64,000 nt of DNA, from NCBI GenBank assembly GCA_030867875.1, contig JAOWCC010000091.1:248001-312000 (forward strand), in the 5' to 3' direction. Both the position numbers and the translations under genes were made by a program. Within the stretch, counting starts at the first letter, position 1; the number at the start of each line of letters is the position of its first letter. The stretch is from Actinernus sp. WN-2022 (lineage: Eukaryota; Cnidaria; Anthozoa; Actiniaria; Actinernidae). The notes beneath the pieces were generated by a model. It did no database searches and was not told the origin of the DNA. It worked only from the letters and a program-made list of their open reading frames with translations. This document shows positions 18,527 to 30,483 of the stretch, piece by piece.

Positions 18527-19262
18527 CTCTCACTTACTTGTGGTTGAGAAGGAGGGCGGAAATGATACTTGTGGTTGAGAAGGAGGGAGGAAATGATACT
18601 TGTAGTTGAGAAGGAGGGAGGAAATGCTACTTGTGGTTGAGGAGAAGGGAGGAAATGATACTTGTGGTTGAGAAGGAGGGAGGAAATGATACTTGTAGTT
18701 GAGAAGGAGGGAGGAAATGCTACTTGTGGTTGAGGAGAAGGGAGGAAATGATACTTGTGGTTGAGAAGGAGGGAGGAAATGATATTTGTAGTTGAGAAGG
18801 AGGGAGGAAATGATACTTGTGGTTGAGAAGGAGGGAGGAAATGATACTTGTGGTTGAGAAGGAGGGAGGAAATGATACTTGTGGTTGAGAAGGAGGGAGG
18901 AAATGATACTTGTGGTTGAGAAGGAGGGAGGAAATGATACTTGTGGTTGAGAAGGAGGGAGGAAATGATACTTGTGGTTGAGAAGGAGGGAGGAAATGAT
19001 ACTTGTGGTTGAGAAGGAGGGAGGAAATGATACTTGTGGTTGAGAAGGAGGGAGGAAATGATACTTGTAGTTGAGAAGGAGGGGGGAAATAATACTTGTG
19101 GTTGAGAAGGAGGGCGGAAATGATACTTGTGGTTGAGAAGGAGGGAGGAAATGATACTTGTGGTTGAGAAGGAGGAAGGAAATGATACTTGTGGTTGAGA
19201 AGGAGGGAGGAAATGATACTTGTGGTTGAGAAGTAGGGAGGAAATGATACTTGTGGTTGAGG
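18527..19262. repeat. 31-bp minisatellite, about 24 units
   Basis: Unit aatgatacttgtggttgaga followed by aggagggagga. Variants carry tgtag for tgtgg, and a few units are 28 bases with aggagaaggg. Because 31 is not a multiple of 3 and the unit lacks stops on the minus strand, the minus-strand frame 19422-18502 stays open for 306 codons as a 31-residue peptide repeat. This is a by-product of the repeat and not evidence for a gene. The array lies in the intron between exons 5 and 6 of receptor copy B. Confidence 0.9.
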
Positions 19263-19755
19263 GGGAGGAGGGATGGGAAGCTAAGGGAGTAGCTAAAGGG
19301 TAGAGTAGGGGTTCAGCAATATTGCACTGGTAGCTATTGTAGCAGTCTGTGGTATCACTGCGGGCGCTTGCGAAATTACCAAATATACAAAACAGGAGGT
19401 AGTTGATATGTAGTGGAGACAAAATTGTTTCTCTCGTACCGTACTGTTGTGTTATTTTGTGTCATAAGGAAATTAACGTCATTTTCTACCATCGGCTGTA
19501 TACTCTTTCTCTTCCTGTGACATGTTGTGACAGCTGGCCTCGCTTTCATGCCATTATGAATAAGGTCAATAAGTGGGAAAGTTATGGCAGTGACTTACAA
19601 CACTGTTACCGTACCACATGGCGTGACATAAAGAAGCTTCCTGATTGGTTGTATTTTTAATCCAATCACATGCAATGCAGGGTTATGGTACGAAATCAAC
19701 TCTCTTGCTAAAATATAATTGGCAGACATGTATTGTGTTCAGGAATCCTACAAAC

Positions 19756-20030
19756 CTTGACTGGTTTGATATACATTTTAACTACTTCATTCATGAGGCG
19801 ATTTCGTCTGGCGAGCCGGTCTCTCAGGCAAGTGTTGGTTCCCAGGGCCGTGTTTCTTTCCAGTAGGCGCGCCATCTTGTACTTGATAATAACATCTAAG
19901 TTGTACAGAACACGCAGGTTGTCATCTTTCCAGAGGTTTAACAAATATGAGGCTTCGTAGCGATCGATAAGCAGGCCATCGATCTTCTAGTCTTCTAGAG
20001 CTTTGTGCATTGCTTCGAAACTTGAATAAA
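19756..20030 (-). pseudogene. Copy B exon 5 (S2 lobe), 10-base frameshifting insertion
   Basis: Same acceptor and donor as copy A exon 5, but 275 instead of 265 bases. Near 19987-19998 the bases tcttctag are duplicated next to a changed ata. This moves the reading frame before the IDGLLID motif and brings a TGA in frame. Downstream of the insertion the copy A frame is intact and shows one change (NKVVK to NEVVK). Confidence 0.8.
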
Positions 20031-20269
20031 CTGAAACAACATAACAGCAAAAGTAACTTCCCCTGCAGCAGCACCTTGAAGACATGCAATTCACAGTGGC
20101 TTTAAAGGGGTCGTCAATCGAATTGAACCATCGAGTTTCTTTAAAACAAAACTACAAAAAGTACACCGTGAGATAGAAGAGAAATGCCATGTCAATGTCC
20201 TGATGTCATTTTCAAACGTTTTCAAAAGAGGATGGCAAAGATTATTTTAGAAACTTGCTTTCGGTTTAC

Positions 20270-20358
20270 AATGAACCGAAAGTTCCTCTAAATTTCTCTT
20301 CAAAAGCAGTATATTTGCCATCCTTCGTTGAAATTGTCTCAAATTTTATCCAGTGTAC
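20270..20358 (-). CDS. Copy B inferred exon 4 (S2 lobe, first part)
   Basis: 89 bases between TATGCTTTCCAG and GTAAAC, phase 0 in and 2 out, exactly filling the gap between exons 3 and 5. It reads [20 protein letters not shown] then EKFRGTFGS. It gives about 50 residues between TM2 and IDGLLID, a sensible S2 length. Support is splice sites, phase and length only, not a recognised motif. Confidence 0.45.
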
Positions 20359-20457
20359 CTGGAAAGCATACTGACTCTGATAATCTGAGTAGTTATTTTT
20401 GTCTTTCATCATAAGAAAGTTTATTTTGGGGTTGACAGTCACTACTGGGTACTTTAT

Positions 20458-20755
20458 AGGGACCCACTACCATGTCTGTTAGGCTTGATCGTGCTGGCAT
20501 TATAAATGAGGGAGATATGGGCATGTGCTTAAAATCACGTGACCTATGACGTCATCTTTACGTTATTACCACTAAGTAATTTATGGGGACCCAATACGAT
20601 GCCTGTCCAAGTTTGAACTGTCTGCCATTTTAAACGAGGGAGATATGGGCATGTACTTAAAATCACGTGACCTCTGTCGTCATCTCTACGTCATCACCAC
20701 TAAGTGATTTATGGGGACCCAATACCATGCGTGTCCATGTTTGAACTGTCTGGTA
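20458..20755. repeat. About 126-bp tandem repeat, 2.3 units
   Basis: Units start at about 20458, 20586 and 20712, each with gggaccca at the head and gggagatatgggcatgt inside. Copy A has one unit at 3499-3630. Confidence 0.8.
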
Positions 20756-20867
20756 TTAATTGTCTGGTATTAAAATCTAAATTACAATGTGTGATAAAAT
20801 AAATTACAATAATTACATTTTAAAATAACTTATAAAACTACTTATAAAACTACTCTAATTACAGTAA

Positions 20868-22260
20868 TTGCAGAAAATGGGATTAATAAACTTATTTCTC
20901 GCTAAATTCGAACGTGACGCACTATCTAATTCACCCCACCAGCCACATACGTGGTTGAGATATATTGATGATATTTTCGTGATCTGGACCGAAGGACTGG
21001 ATCGACTGAAAATATTCATTAATTATCTCAATAACCTCCACCCTACCATCAAGTTCATTTCTTCCCATTCTTCCATTAACATCCCATTTCTCGACGTTAA
21101 CGTTTCACTTAAAAACGGACTTATAGAAACAGACTTGTACACCAAACCCACTGACAAACACCAGTACCTTCTTAAAACGTCTTGTCACCCTGGTCACACT
21201 AAATACTCTATCCCATATAGCCTTTCACTTCGCCTTCGCCGCATTTGCTCTTCGGGCGATAGCTTTAAGAAACGCACTAATGAATTAATAACATACCTTA
21301 ACAAACGCGGCTATAATCTTACTTTCCTTAAGACACAAATACAACGTGCATCTAACATTTCTCGCACTGTTGCTTTACAAAACAAACCCAAACCAGATGC
21401 AGACCATTTTATCATTGCATATAATCCAGCACTACCTAACATCTCATCAATAATTCATAAACACTATAACATTCTCTATTCATCTAAACGTTCCGAAATA
21501 ATTTTCAAAAATCGTCCCTTTGTAGCCCACCGCCGCTGTAATAACATAACACCTCTCCACTGCCACCCGGCTCTTTTAGCTGCGGTAAAAACTGCATTAC
21601 CTGCCCTTACATCGAACATGGTCTCAATCAATACACTTTTTCCTCCACTGGCGAAACTAACCATATCAAATCTCACATTACATGTAATACTAAAAACGTG
21701 ATTTACACGGTTCAATGTCACTACTGTAATTCACAATACATCGGAGAAACAAAACGATGCCTCAAAGACCGTTTTAACGAACACAGACGACCTGTAGATA
21801 AATCTAATCTCAAATCTAAACCTACAGCCGTTTCTGAACATTTTCTCAGCCCTAACCATTCTAGTACTGACATTCTCCTTAATCCTTTAGAAGTCATCTA
21901 TTCTAAACGCGATTCCGTGAGAAAAGCACGTGAATCATTTCTCATCTATAAAGCTAAAACCCTCGAACCACTCGGAATGAATAGACGTGATGAAATGTAA
22001 TTTCACCGTTTGACCTTCATTGTCGGTTGTTACTCGTATCTGCACTATCTTTTCAAACCTATTTCGTAATTTCCTTTTATGTGTTACTATTGTATAAAAC
22101 ATATGTAATCGATTTTGTAATTTCCGCTCATAGTTACGTAATTAACAATTTATATAAGCCTTGTATCCATTTGTGACCTCCACTGTAAAATAAACCTGAA
22201 GAAGGCTGGTACGTACTGGCCAGCCGAAATATCGTATAAACCTCGACAAGCGTTGTTTTT
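20868..22260 (+). mobile_element. Penelope-like retroelement, 5'-truncated (RT end + GIY-YIG nuclease + 3' region)
   Basis: 20880 to about 21550 encodes the C-terminal half of a Penelope-type reverse transcriptase with catalytic RYIDDIFVIW, then FLDVNVSLKNGLIETDLYTK. A frameshift near 21550-21560 moves to the frame CGKNCITCPYIEHGLNQYT. This runs straight into a GIY-YIG endonuclease, VIYTVQCHYCNSQYIGETKR with FNEHRR, ending GMNRRDEM and TAA at 21998-22000. RT joined to a C-terminal GIY-YIG domain is the signature of Penelope-like elements. The 3' region contains a hammerhead-like motif at 22195-22232. It is absent from copy A, so it inserted into copy B after duplication; it lies between exons 3 and 4 of the receptor. 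Confidence 0.85.
22195..22232 (+). ncRNA. Hammerhead-ribozyme-like motif in the Penelope-like element
   Basis: CCTGAAGAAGGCTGG, an 8-10 base loop, then CCAGCCGAAATAT. This matches the CUGANGA-helix II-GAAA core of hammerhead ribozymes except for one extra A before helix II. Penelope-like elements are known to carry minimal hammerheads. The same motif occurs at 57045-57076 beside the second Penelope-like element, with a different loop but the same stem, which supports conservation of structure. Confidence 0.45.
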
Positions 22261-22359
22261 GATCAGCATTGCAGTAGTCTTCGGACACTTTATCATTATA
22301 TTTTCTTTTTCTTGCTGATCAAGATCTGTTTTTTGATCCAACGTCTGGCAGGATTGATT

Positions 22360-22671
22360 CCCGGGGAGGGGGGGGACTCCCTTATGTGAGGGGTACATGG
22401 ATGCTCGTCGTACCTTTTAGGGGTCATAATTAGGAGTTTGGTACCACTTAGGGTATCCACCATCAAACACAGACATTTCTATGTAAAGCGGTACCTTTTA
22501 GGGGTCGGGTGTCAATTGAACAAAAAAGCTGTTATCAATTTACATTTATATTATCTTTTAGGGGTCAAATTAAGCTTGAGCCACGCCCATTTTAGTACCT
22601 CTTAGGGATCAAATCGAAAATGTCCGACGAGCATCCCTACCCCTTTTATATGGGAGTCCCCCTCCCCCGGG
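22360..22671. mobile_element. 312-bp MITE with 8-bp target duplication
   Basis: Ends CCCGGGGAGGGGGG...CCCCTCCCCCGGG with inverted arms of about 50 bases (including ggatgctcgtcg). It is flanked by GATTGATT at 22352-22359 and 22672-22679. The interior holds four variants of taccttttaggggtc. An 8-bp TSD fits the hAT superfamily. Related motifs occur near 28820-28900. Confidence 0.75.
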
Positions 22672-22834
22672 GATTGATTGTACACGGTTTTTGCTGTGGC
22701 TTCCTAACCTTAACTATATATATAATTAACTAAGCTCATAAAATAAAACTACCCGGTCTTTTAAGTATGACTTGGTAAGCCTGCAATACAACTTAAAGTC
22801 TTTACATTGTCTTAGGTTTGCAGGCAGGCTATTA

Positions 22835-22945
22835 AAAATCTCAGTACTAGCTGGCTCAGTACGGCCTTCGGCTTCGTGTAGTATTCATTAGTTTTCGTTC
22901 ATCGTATTGTCAGCGCGTGCCTGCATTTGTCAATCAAGCACGCAC
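22835..22945. repeat. Copy B counterpart of the 3940-4060 palindrome-rich repeat
   Basis: Same cggccttcggcttcgtgtag and gttcatcgtattgtcagcgc motifs in the same position relative to the LINE remnant. Confidence 0.5.
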
Positions 22946-23329
22946 ACCAATCTCTAATCTCAATCTTTGTAAACCCCTTCAGCCTGACGGCCGCCTCTGC
23001 CGGTGTTTACTCACACGACACTTGAGAGCCTGTCCTCAGAGCTTCCATACCAGCATCCGTGCCTTCTAGTACACCAATCTTGAACAGCATAGAATAAACA
23101 ATGTTAATAATAATAATTGCATGTCTTATGTTTGTGTGCTCATCAGCATATCTCTGGTGTGATCACACGAGTGCCAAGAAATTCAAGTTCAAGTATCATG
23201 CCAAAAAAATAAAAAATAAAATTGTACTATTGTGTTTGTTTCTCACAAAAAGGTATTAATCTTGCAGATTTGAAACATTTCTGGCATTTAATCCCTAATT
23301 TTGGATCCTGTGACGTCATAAGATGAATC

Positions 23330-24617
23330 AACTTCCTCCCAAGAGAAAACTACTACAATAGAATCCCGTAGGTCTTCATTGTGACGTCACAAGATGAATC
23401 AATCCCGTTATTCGGGTAACTTTTGTTCTAACTTTATGACCAACTCTATGGATACCATAGCTCAAATAATCTATTACTGATCGGTTCATCAGTTTAGTTT
23501 TCGAAAGCATCATTCCACTGCCTCTGCGCTTATTGATACAACTAATTCTTGGTTTGTGGATATTGATTGTGGTCTCTTAAATATCGTTTCATTTCTGGAT
23601 TCGAAGAAAGCATTCGACACGGTTGACCACTCAATCCTGCTTGATAAACTTAAAGCTATTGGTATCCATGGTGTATCTCACAAACTTTTACAGGCATATC
23701 TCTCTGACAGTGAAGGCAGAGATATATTATCAATGGTGTTCTCTCAAATGATTGTAAAATAACATGTGGGGTTCCTCACCGTAGCATTTTCGGGCCTCTA
23801 CTCTTTCTGATTTTTATAAATGATCTGCCCAACTGTCTTCAACAGTTGATTAATTTGGATCTCAATAACATCAAAGAATGGCTAGTAGCCAACAAGCTGA
23901 GTTTAAACGTAGCCAAAACTGAGTTCATGCTTATTGGCTCTCGTCCTAAAATTAGAAGTATAGCTCAAGACCCCGTTTTAAAAATTGATAATGCTCAAAT
24001 CTAAATATAGCGTATCATGTAGTGAAGTTCTGGGTATAACCATTGATGAAGACACGAGCATATTGTACAGGTTTCTAAGCCTAGGTATTTTGAGGAGAAT
24101 TCGCCTGTTTGTTTATCATGATACTCTCGAAACCATATATAGATCCTTAATTCTATCTCATCTCGACTACTGCTGTAATGTGTGGGATAATTTTGGAAAA
24201 GTGTTTGCAGAGATTTCAAAATCGAGCTACCCGTATAATTTTAGGAAAGGGATACGAAACTCCTTCTCCTGAAAACTTATTAACCCTTGGATGGGAAACG
24301 TTGGCATACAGATGGGCTAAACACAAAGCTTTATTAATGTTTAAAATCCTAAACAACAAAGCCCCGCAATCATTAAAAGACTTATTTTGTCCTCTCGACC
24401 AGGTGTCCTCTTACAACCTTCGTGGTGCCTCTAATAAATTGTTCCTCCGCAGACCCCAAACTAACTCCTTAAAAAAAAACATTGGTTATAATGGTGTTCA
24501 GTTATGGAACTCACTACCTCAAGAAATACGCGAAATACGCGAAGTCTCTCGCTACTTTTACATCAAATTTAAGGAAAGTAAATCTCCTTGATTAGTCTTG
24601 TGCGATATTTACCTTAG
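23330..24617 (+). mobile_element. CR1/L2-like LINE remnant, copy B (5' part of the interrupted element)
   Basis: Homologous to 4260-5510. 23490-23761 reads [16 protein letters not shown] and [14 protein letters not shown]. One base out of frame, 23762-23848 gives GVPHRSIFGPLLFLIF, the motif deleted in copy A. Here the FADD catalytic segment is deleted instead, and the frame resumes with [16 protein letters not shown]. 24085-24591 has the C-terminal region ending [10 protein letters not shown]. The element is interrupted at 24617 by a 3-kb insertion and resumes at 27620. Confidence 0.8.
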
Positions 24618-27600
24618 AATCCCATAGCACGACTCAAAATCGCGCGCTGATTGGCTAACAAAGCGTTTAATATTTTGTGGAATTCAACGGTTTGAAAAGC
24701 TGTATTCAACGATGTACAGGAAGCCCGCGCGTAAATATTTTGTTTATTTTTATTATCGCGAACAGAGACACAAATCATGTTAAAATTACAAACCAGGATA
24801 TTCACAAAGTTAACAGTAGTCAAAGAACGTGAAAATTATATATCTTTTATTTCGTTTTTAACGAAAAATGATGTTTTGGCCCTCGACTGAACAAGAGCGA
24901 CTCTAGCTTATCCGAAGAAACGACAAAAACAATTACAGCAAAAATGTGTGATTTTGAACGGAAAAGCTGGACAGGGGCTTCGTGGATTTGATGATTTAAT
25001 TAATGTAATATTCACACAGAGAAGCTAAATGGCTGAAAACCGAGTAAAAACAGGACGAAAAGCACGGCTACAGAACGGTTAGTACTAAAATCGTGGTACA
25101 AGGACAATTTTGGAAACGAGTGGACTGAACACAAGTATTAAACATTCAACAGTTTAAAAACAGGCTTATTTATTGTGAGACAGAAATTGAGCATTAACAT
25201 TTGGTACTGAATTTGCTTATAAAGTAAGGAACACTGGCTTAATACTTACAAGATTATGCGTATACTTGTGCAGCAGCTCTTCGGTTTGTCAGGTTCAGTT
25301 TAGATTTTCACTTATCGACAACTGGTTTCAACAGGCCGCCGGTTTTCTAAATCTTTCACAAACATTCACAATTTTGTCTCCAGTTAATGCACTTTCGCTT
25401 TCTTGGTAAAGATTAGATCGAAATTAAGTGTACCTAAATAAAATACAGGTGTTTTCATGCATAAGAATCCAGTTTTGATGTCGGAAAACCAAATTTTGTG
25501 AGCAACGACTACACTTTTAGTTGAACATCGTGTGAGTCTCAGTCTAATTTTAGCTTGATTCCTATTTGCTCGTTAGTTTACCGCGTAATGGGTTCCTGGC
25601 GCGTGGCGAGAATTTCAGCAACTTTCAGTATATTCTTTATTTATTTTCGTAAATCACTAGATGCAATGGGATTCAAAGAAAATTCATTGCCTGACGAGGG
25701 AATTCCACGTTAAATTTCACTTGAAAAACCGATATCGCACTCATCGCGAACTATAGAATCCCATAGCACGACTCAAAATCGCGCGCTGATTGGCTAACGA
25801 AGCGTTTAATATTTTGTGGAATTCAACGGTTTGAAAAGCTGTATTCAACGATATACAGGAAGCCCGCGCGTAAATATTTTGTTTATTTTTATTATCGCGA
25901 ACAGAGACACAAATCATGTTAAAATTACGAACCAGGATATTCACAAAGTTAACAGTAGTCAAAGAACGTGAAAATTATATATCTTTTATTTCGTTTTTCA
26001 CGAGAAATGATATGTTTTGGCCCTCGACTGAACAAGAGTGACTCTAGCAGTCTAAGAGACTAGCTAATCCGAGGAATCGACAAAAACAACTGCAGCAAAA
26101 AGGTGCGATTTTGAACGTAAAAGCTGGACAGGGGCTTCGTGGATTTGCTGATTTAATTCATGTAAGTTCACACAGAGAAGCTAAATGACTGAAAACAGTA
26201 AAAACAGGACGAAAAGCACGGCTACAGAACGGTACTAAAATCGTGGTACAAGGACAATTTTGGAAACGAGTGGACTGAACACAAGTATTAAACATTCAAC
26301 AGTTTAAAAACAGGCTTATTTATTGTGAGACAGAAATTGAACATTAACATTTGGTACTGAATTTGCTTATAAAGTAAGGAACACTGGCTTAATACTTACA
26401 AGTTTATGCGTATATACTTGTGCGGCAGCTCTTCGGTTTGTCAGGTTCAGTTTAGATTTTCACTTATCGACAACTGGTTTCACAAACATTCACAATTTTG
26501 TCTCCAGTTAATGCACTTTCGCTTTCTTGGTAAAGATTAGATCGAAATTAAGTGTACCTAAATAAAATACAGGTGTTTTGGTGCATAAAAATCCAGTTTT
26601 GATGTCGGAAAACCAAATTTTGTGAGGAACGACTGCACTTTTAGTTGAACATCGTGTGAGTTTCAGTCTAATTTTAGCTTGATTCCTATTCGCTCGTTAG
26701 TTTACCGCGCAATGGGTTCCTGGCGCGTGGCGGAAATTTCAGCAACGCGCCATGAACCCATTCAACGATGTACAGGAAGCCCGCGCGTAAATATTTTGTT
26801 TATTTTTATTATCGCGAACAGAGACACAAATCATGTTAAAATTACAAACCAGGATATTCACAAAGTTAACAGTAGTAAAATAACTTGAAAATTATATATC
26901 GTTTATTCCGTTTTTCACGAGAAATGTTATGTTTTGGCGCTCGACTGAACAAGAAACCGACTCTAATCATCCGAGGAATCGACAAAAACAACTGCAGCAA
27001 AAATGTGATTTTGAACGAAAAAGCTGGGGCTTCCTGGATTTGCTGATTCACACAGAGAAGCTAAATGACTGAAAACAGTAAAAGCAGGACGAAAAGCACG
27101 GCTACAGAACGGTACTAAAATCGTGGTACAAGGAAAATTTTGGAAACGAGTGGACTGAACACAAGTAACATTCAACAGTTCAAAAACAGGTTTATTTATT
27201 GTGAGAATTAAGCATTAACATTTGGTAATTTGCTTAAAAAGTAAGGAACACTTAATACTTACAAGTTTGTGCGAATATATACTTGCAAGTGCAGCAGCTC
27301 TTCGGTTTGTCAGGTTTTAGATTTTCACTTAGCGACATTGAACATCGTGTGAGTCTCAGTCTAATTTTAGCTTGATTCCTATTCGCTCGTTAGTTTACCG
27401 CGCAATGGGTTCCTGGCGCGTGGCGGGAATTTCAGCAACTTTCAGACTGAGTATATTCTTTATTTATTTTCGTAAATCACTAGATGCAATGGGATTCAAA
27501 GAAAATTCATTGCCTGACTCGGGAATTCCACGTTAAATTTCACGCGAAAAACCGATATCGCACCGCCGATCGGTTTTTCGCGTGAAATTTAACATGGAAT

Positions 27601-27619
27601 TCCCTCGTCAGGCAATGAA
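24618..27619. mobile_element. 3.0-kb insertion of three tandem repeat units in the LINE 3' UTR
   Basis: Absent from copy A, which reads atttaccttagtattaac across the site. B has TTTACCTTAG at 24608-24617 and TTTACCTATAG at 27620-27630, a target duplication of about 10 bases with one indel. Inside, a unit of about 1.1 kb starting gaatcccatagcacgactc occurs at 24618, again at 25756 (with deletions) and, 5'-truncated, at about 26756. No credible coding frame; a 69-codon minus-strand frame recurs with the unit. The class of the element is not identified. Confidence 0.7.
27503..27619. repeat. Palindromic right end of the 3-kb insertion
   Basis: ttcattgcctgac, ggaattccacgttaaatttc and acgcgaaaaaccgat read into a short centre (atcgcaccgcc) and back out as complements ending ggcaatgaa. 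Arms are about 55 bases with few mismatches. The left arm alone also ends unit 1 (25681-25740), so the palindrome arose at the end of the array. Confidence 0.75.
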
Positions 27620-27890
27620 TTTACCTATAGTATTAACTTACTAGTATTATCTCAGTTTTAATTAGTATTTATTAATTAGTATCATCTTAGTATCATCATA
27701 GCATCTTAGTATAAATTAGCATTTAACTTACTATTATCTTAGGATTACTTGATTCGCCTAACTATTTTTTTTCCTCATATTCCATTTTTAATCTCCATTT
27801 TTATGTGTGTCACGGCTTACATGGAAACCAACTTAAGTTGATTGTAAACACCGTGGGTAGATAAAGGTTTGATTCATTGATTGATTAGTT
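27620..27890 (+). mobile_element. CR1/L2-like LINE remnant, copy B (3' end)
   Basis: Continuation of the interrupted LINE, matching 5530-5798. It includes gtgtcacggcttacatggaa and the terminal ATAAAGG with GATT repeats. Confidence 0.75.
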
Positions 27891-28037
27891 ATTCTAGTTG
27901 AATTGCTGCTCCAGGCTCTCGAAGAAAACTAATTTAGACAACTAAATAAGACAAACACACAACTCATGCAATGCAAATAGCATGATTCATGGACTTTTCT
28001 ATTCGGCTTTTTCTTTTCTGCTTCTTTAATTCTCTAC

Positions 28038-29105
28038 GATTCTAAAGATCATTGTAAACAAAAACGTCGGGAATGAAATAACAGTGCGACAAGACAGAAG
28101 TGCATTAATTAAATAGTCTGTTTAGTTCAGTCCGGGTGTCGTTATAAGCATTCCCCGAGTTGATTGACAAGCTGATTTGTCCATTTTTGCTCAAGAATAA
28201 CTATTAAGACTAGTATATGTAATAAGTAGTGAATGTTGCCGCTCAGTTAAGGAAGTGTATTAGAAGAAAACATACAGTAATTGTTTGGCAGGAGAAAAAA
28301 AATTACTGGGTGATAAAAATGCCAAGGCGTTAGATGAATATGTTTTGTAGTTTTGGGGCTATCGTGCGACTGAAGCCTGTTTGAGCTGTGGTGTGTTTTC
28401 TCAAAAGTTGTCCCGATTTATTTTCATTTTGTCCCGACATATCAACGATATCCCGTAGCCTGTAAAATCCGCCGCTCATCTTTTTCAGGCTACGATATCC
28501 CGGTAAATTCGAGAAAAAATGCGAGAAAAAATGATGCGAAACCGGGCTTCTTGTGGTAAGAGGACTCTAGTCGTCAACTTATCATGCATGATCATCAAGT
28601 TACAAAACATATTTTGTGGGTTAAACTCGCTGTTTTAGCACTGAAGGAACTGAAGTAAAAATACAAACAAAGACGTTCAAAATTAGCCTGAAGTACAGCG
28701 TACGACAAAGCACTCGCGAATTTGTGTAAATTGCTCTCCTCCAGATGCCAAGCTGTAAGGAATGCGAAGAACATAAACCCGTCAAAGGTTGCTCCTCCTC
28801 CCCCACTCAACAAAGTTTTATACGGGGAGGCTCCCCCCGAGGTCCAAGCCCTTACCTTTTATATACCATTTTTGACAGAAAAGGTAACCCTTTCATGTAG
28901 CTGCCATTAAAAAATTGGTACCTCTTTCACATACCCACAGTAGAAACATTGCATCCCGTTAGGGGAGTCTGTTCGAGATATTTTGAAAGGTCCTTTTAAA
29001 TACCTAAATGACAGTTTTCCCTACCCCTTTCTATACTTCAACTCGTGAAATCCCTACCCTTTTAACCTTAAATGTCAGAATACAAACAACCAAGCCTATA
29101 AGCTA
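28038..29105. other. 1.07-kb segment present only in copy B
   Basis: Copy A passes directly from tctctac to acagtaattatag (near 5935), so B gained or A lost this stretch. No clean inverted ends. It contains a small inverted pair, gtagcctgtaaaatc and tttttcaggctacgatatc (28450-28500), and C/G-rich repeat motifs near 28790-28850 resembling the 22360 MITE. No gene seen. Confidence 0.5.
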
Positions 29106-29299
29106 CACAGTAATTATAGTCTATCAATGACGCGAAGATCTTTCCCTTCAGTATCATATCAGTGGCTGTAAAAAAATGTCCTCCACTGGGGAGGGGTTGT
29201 GGTTGTGGTTCCCCACGCAAGGGGTTGTGGTCGAAACAGCAAATTAACGCAATGCGTTGCGAGAATTTGTCCAAATTGTTAATTGCTGCTTCGCTCGCT

Positions 29300-29462
29300 G
29301 CACAGCAATTATTCTATCGGTTGGAATTGTAGGAATGACTGTATGAATTACAAATTAGCTCGGTAAACAAATTAGGGTTAGGTTTGGGGTCAGGGTTAGG
29401 GTTAGGTATTATGGTTGTAGGAATATGACGTCACCGTAGAAATCCTACAATTCCTACAGAAT
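29300..29462. repeat. Foldback with TTAGGG-type core, copy B
   Basis: Counterpart of 6130-6310. The core attagggttagg...cagggttagggttagg lies at 29371-29407. Confidence 0.55.
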
Positions 29463-30082
29463 TAACAATTATGTTACTTATAAAGAGATAGGTCCGATCT
29501 TATTATTATATTTGCATTTCTTTCACCGGATCTGAGTATGCACACCGTTCACAATTAATGCAACATGCAGAGTCCAGTATGCTGTGTCATGAATAGACTT
29601 GCTCCAAGTCGAACTCGCTGTGTCACTGGGTAAGCGATTACTTGGTCAAAAAGCGAGCGCGAGAATCGATTCGACTTGTTTCACTTGCAGGAAATTGAAT
29701 CGGGGCATTACGTTTTGGCGCGAAAACACGTTTCAGGAGCGGAGCTTACATTTCGCGCCTTTGACAAACTCTTCCAGAGTACAATCAAATTGTAAATACC
29801 ACATCCACGGTCGACTGACTTGACACGTCAACATACAATGCCTGAAGAATTGACGCTTTCTGATTCGGCAAATCTTAGTACGTCATAAGCCACGCCTCCG
29901 GTTGAAAAATCAACCGGTAAATTTGGCGCGCTGCAAGTGGGAAAAGTCCTTCGTGCGGGGGACTAAGAAGGACTTTGAGAAAGTCTGTGTCATGAATCGA
30001 CGTTGCACACATTGCATCTTTCAGCAACTTTCACACATTGTATGATGTAAACAAGATTAGAAAGCGAAGTACCATCGTGATC

Positions 30083-30285
30083 AGCCTGCTAGCGGCTCTT
30101 ATGGGTGTTTGTTTGCTAATTTGTTTTCGGAGTTGGCTACCTGTGGCACGCGGTCAAAATGGGGCGAGGAAAAAAGGGAAGGAGGGGGGAGGGGAAGGGG
30201 AAGGCGGAGAAGAGACTGCACCACAGGTAGCCAAATCCGAAAATAAATTAGCAGAAAACCACCCATAACAGCCTCCAGCATGCTA
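30083..30285. mobile_element. Foldback MITE with 10-bp target duplication, copy B
   Basis: Counterpart of 6929-7136, flanked by CATCGTGATC at 30073-30082 and 30286-30295. Shared by both copies, so it predates the duplication. Confidence 0.75.
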
Positions 30286-30483
30286 CATCGTGATCATGAG
30301 TCACGGACGGCCACCTGTATTTGGCGTTTCTGGCTGAGAAACGCTTTGACGTCTGTGACGTCACGTTACAGACGTGATGACGTCAAAATGCGCCAAAAAG
30401 AGCAACATTTGACTTCCGTTGCTGTCCGTACCGTACCGTGACTCACGAACGTCTCGTGCTTAAGCTCTCTATTTATTCCTTAC

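Noticed and set aside
18502..19422. 306-codon minus-strand frame
   Set aside because: It is a translation of the 31-bp minisatellite; the openness follows from the repeat unit.
28595..28813. 72-codon minus-strand frame in the copy-B-specific segment
   Set aside because: No motif, no splice signals, and the segment is absent from copy A.
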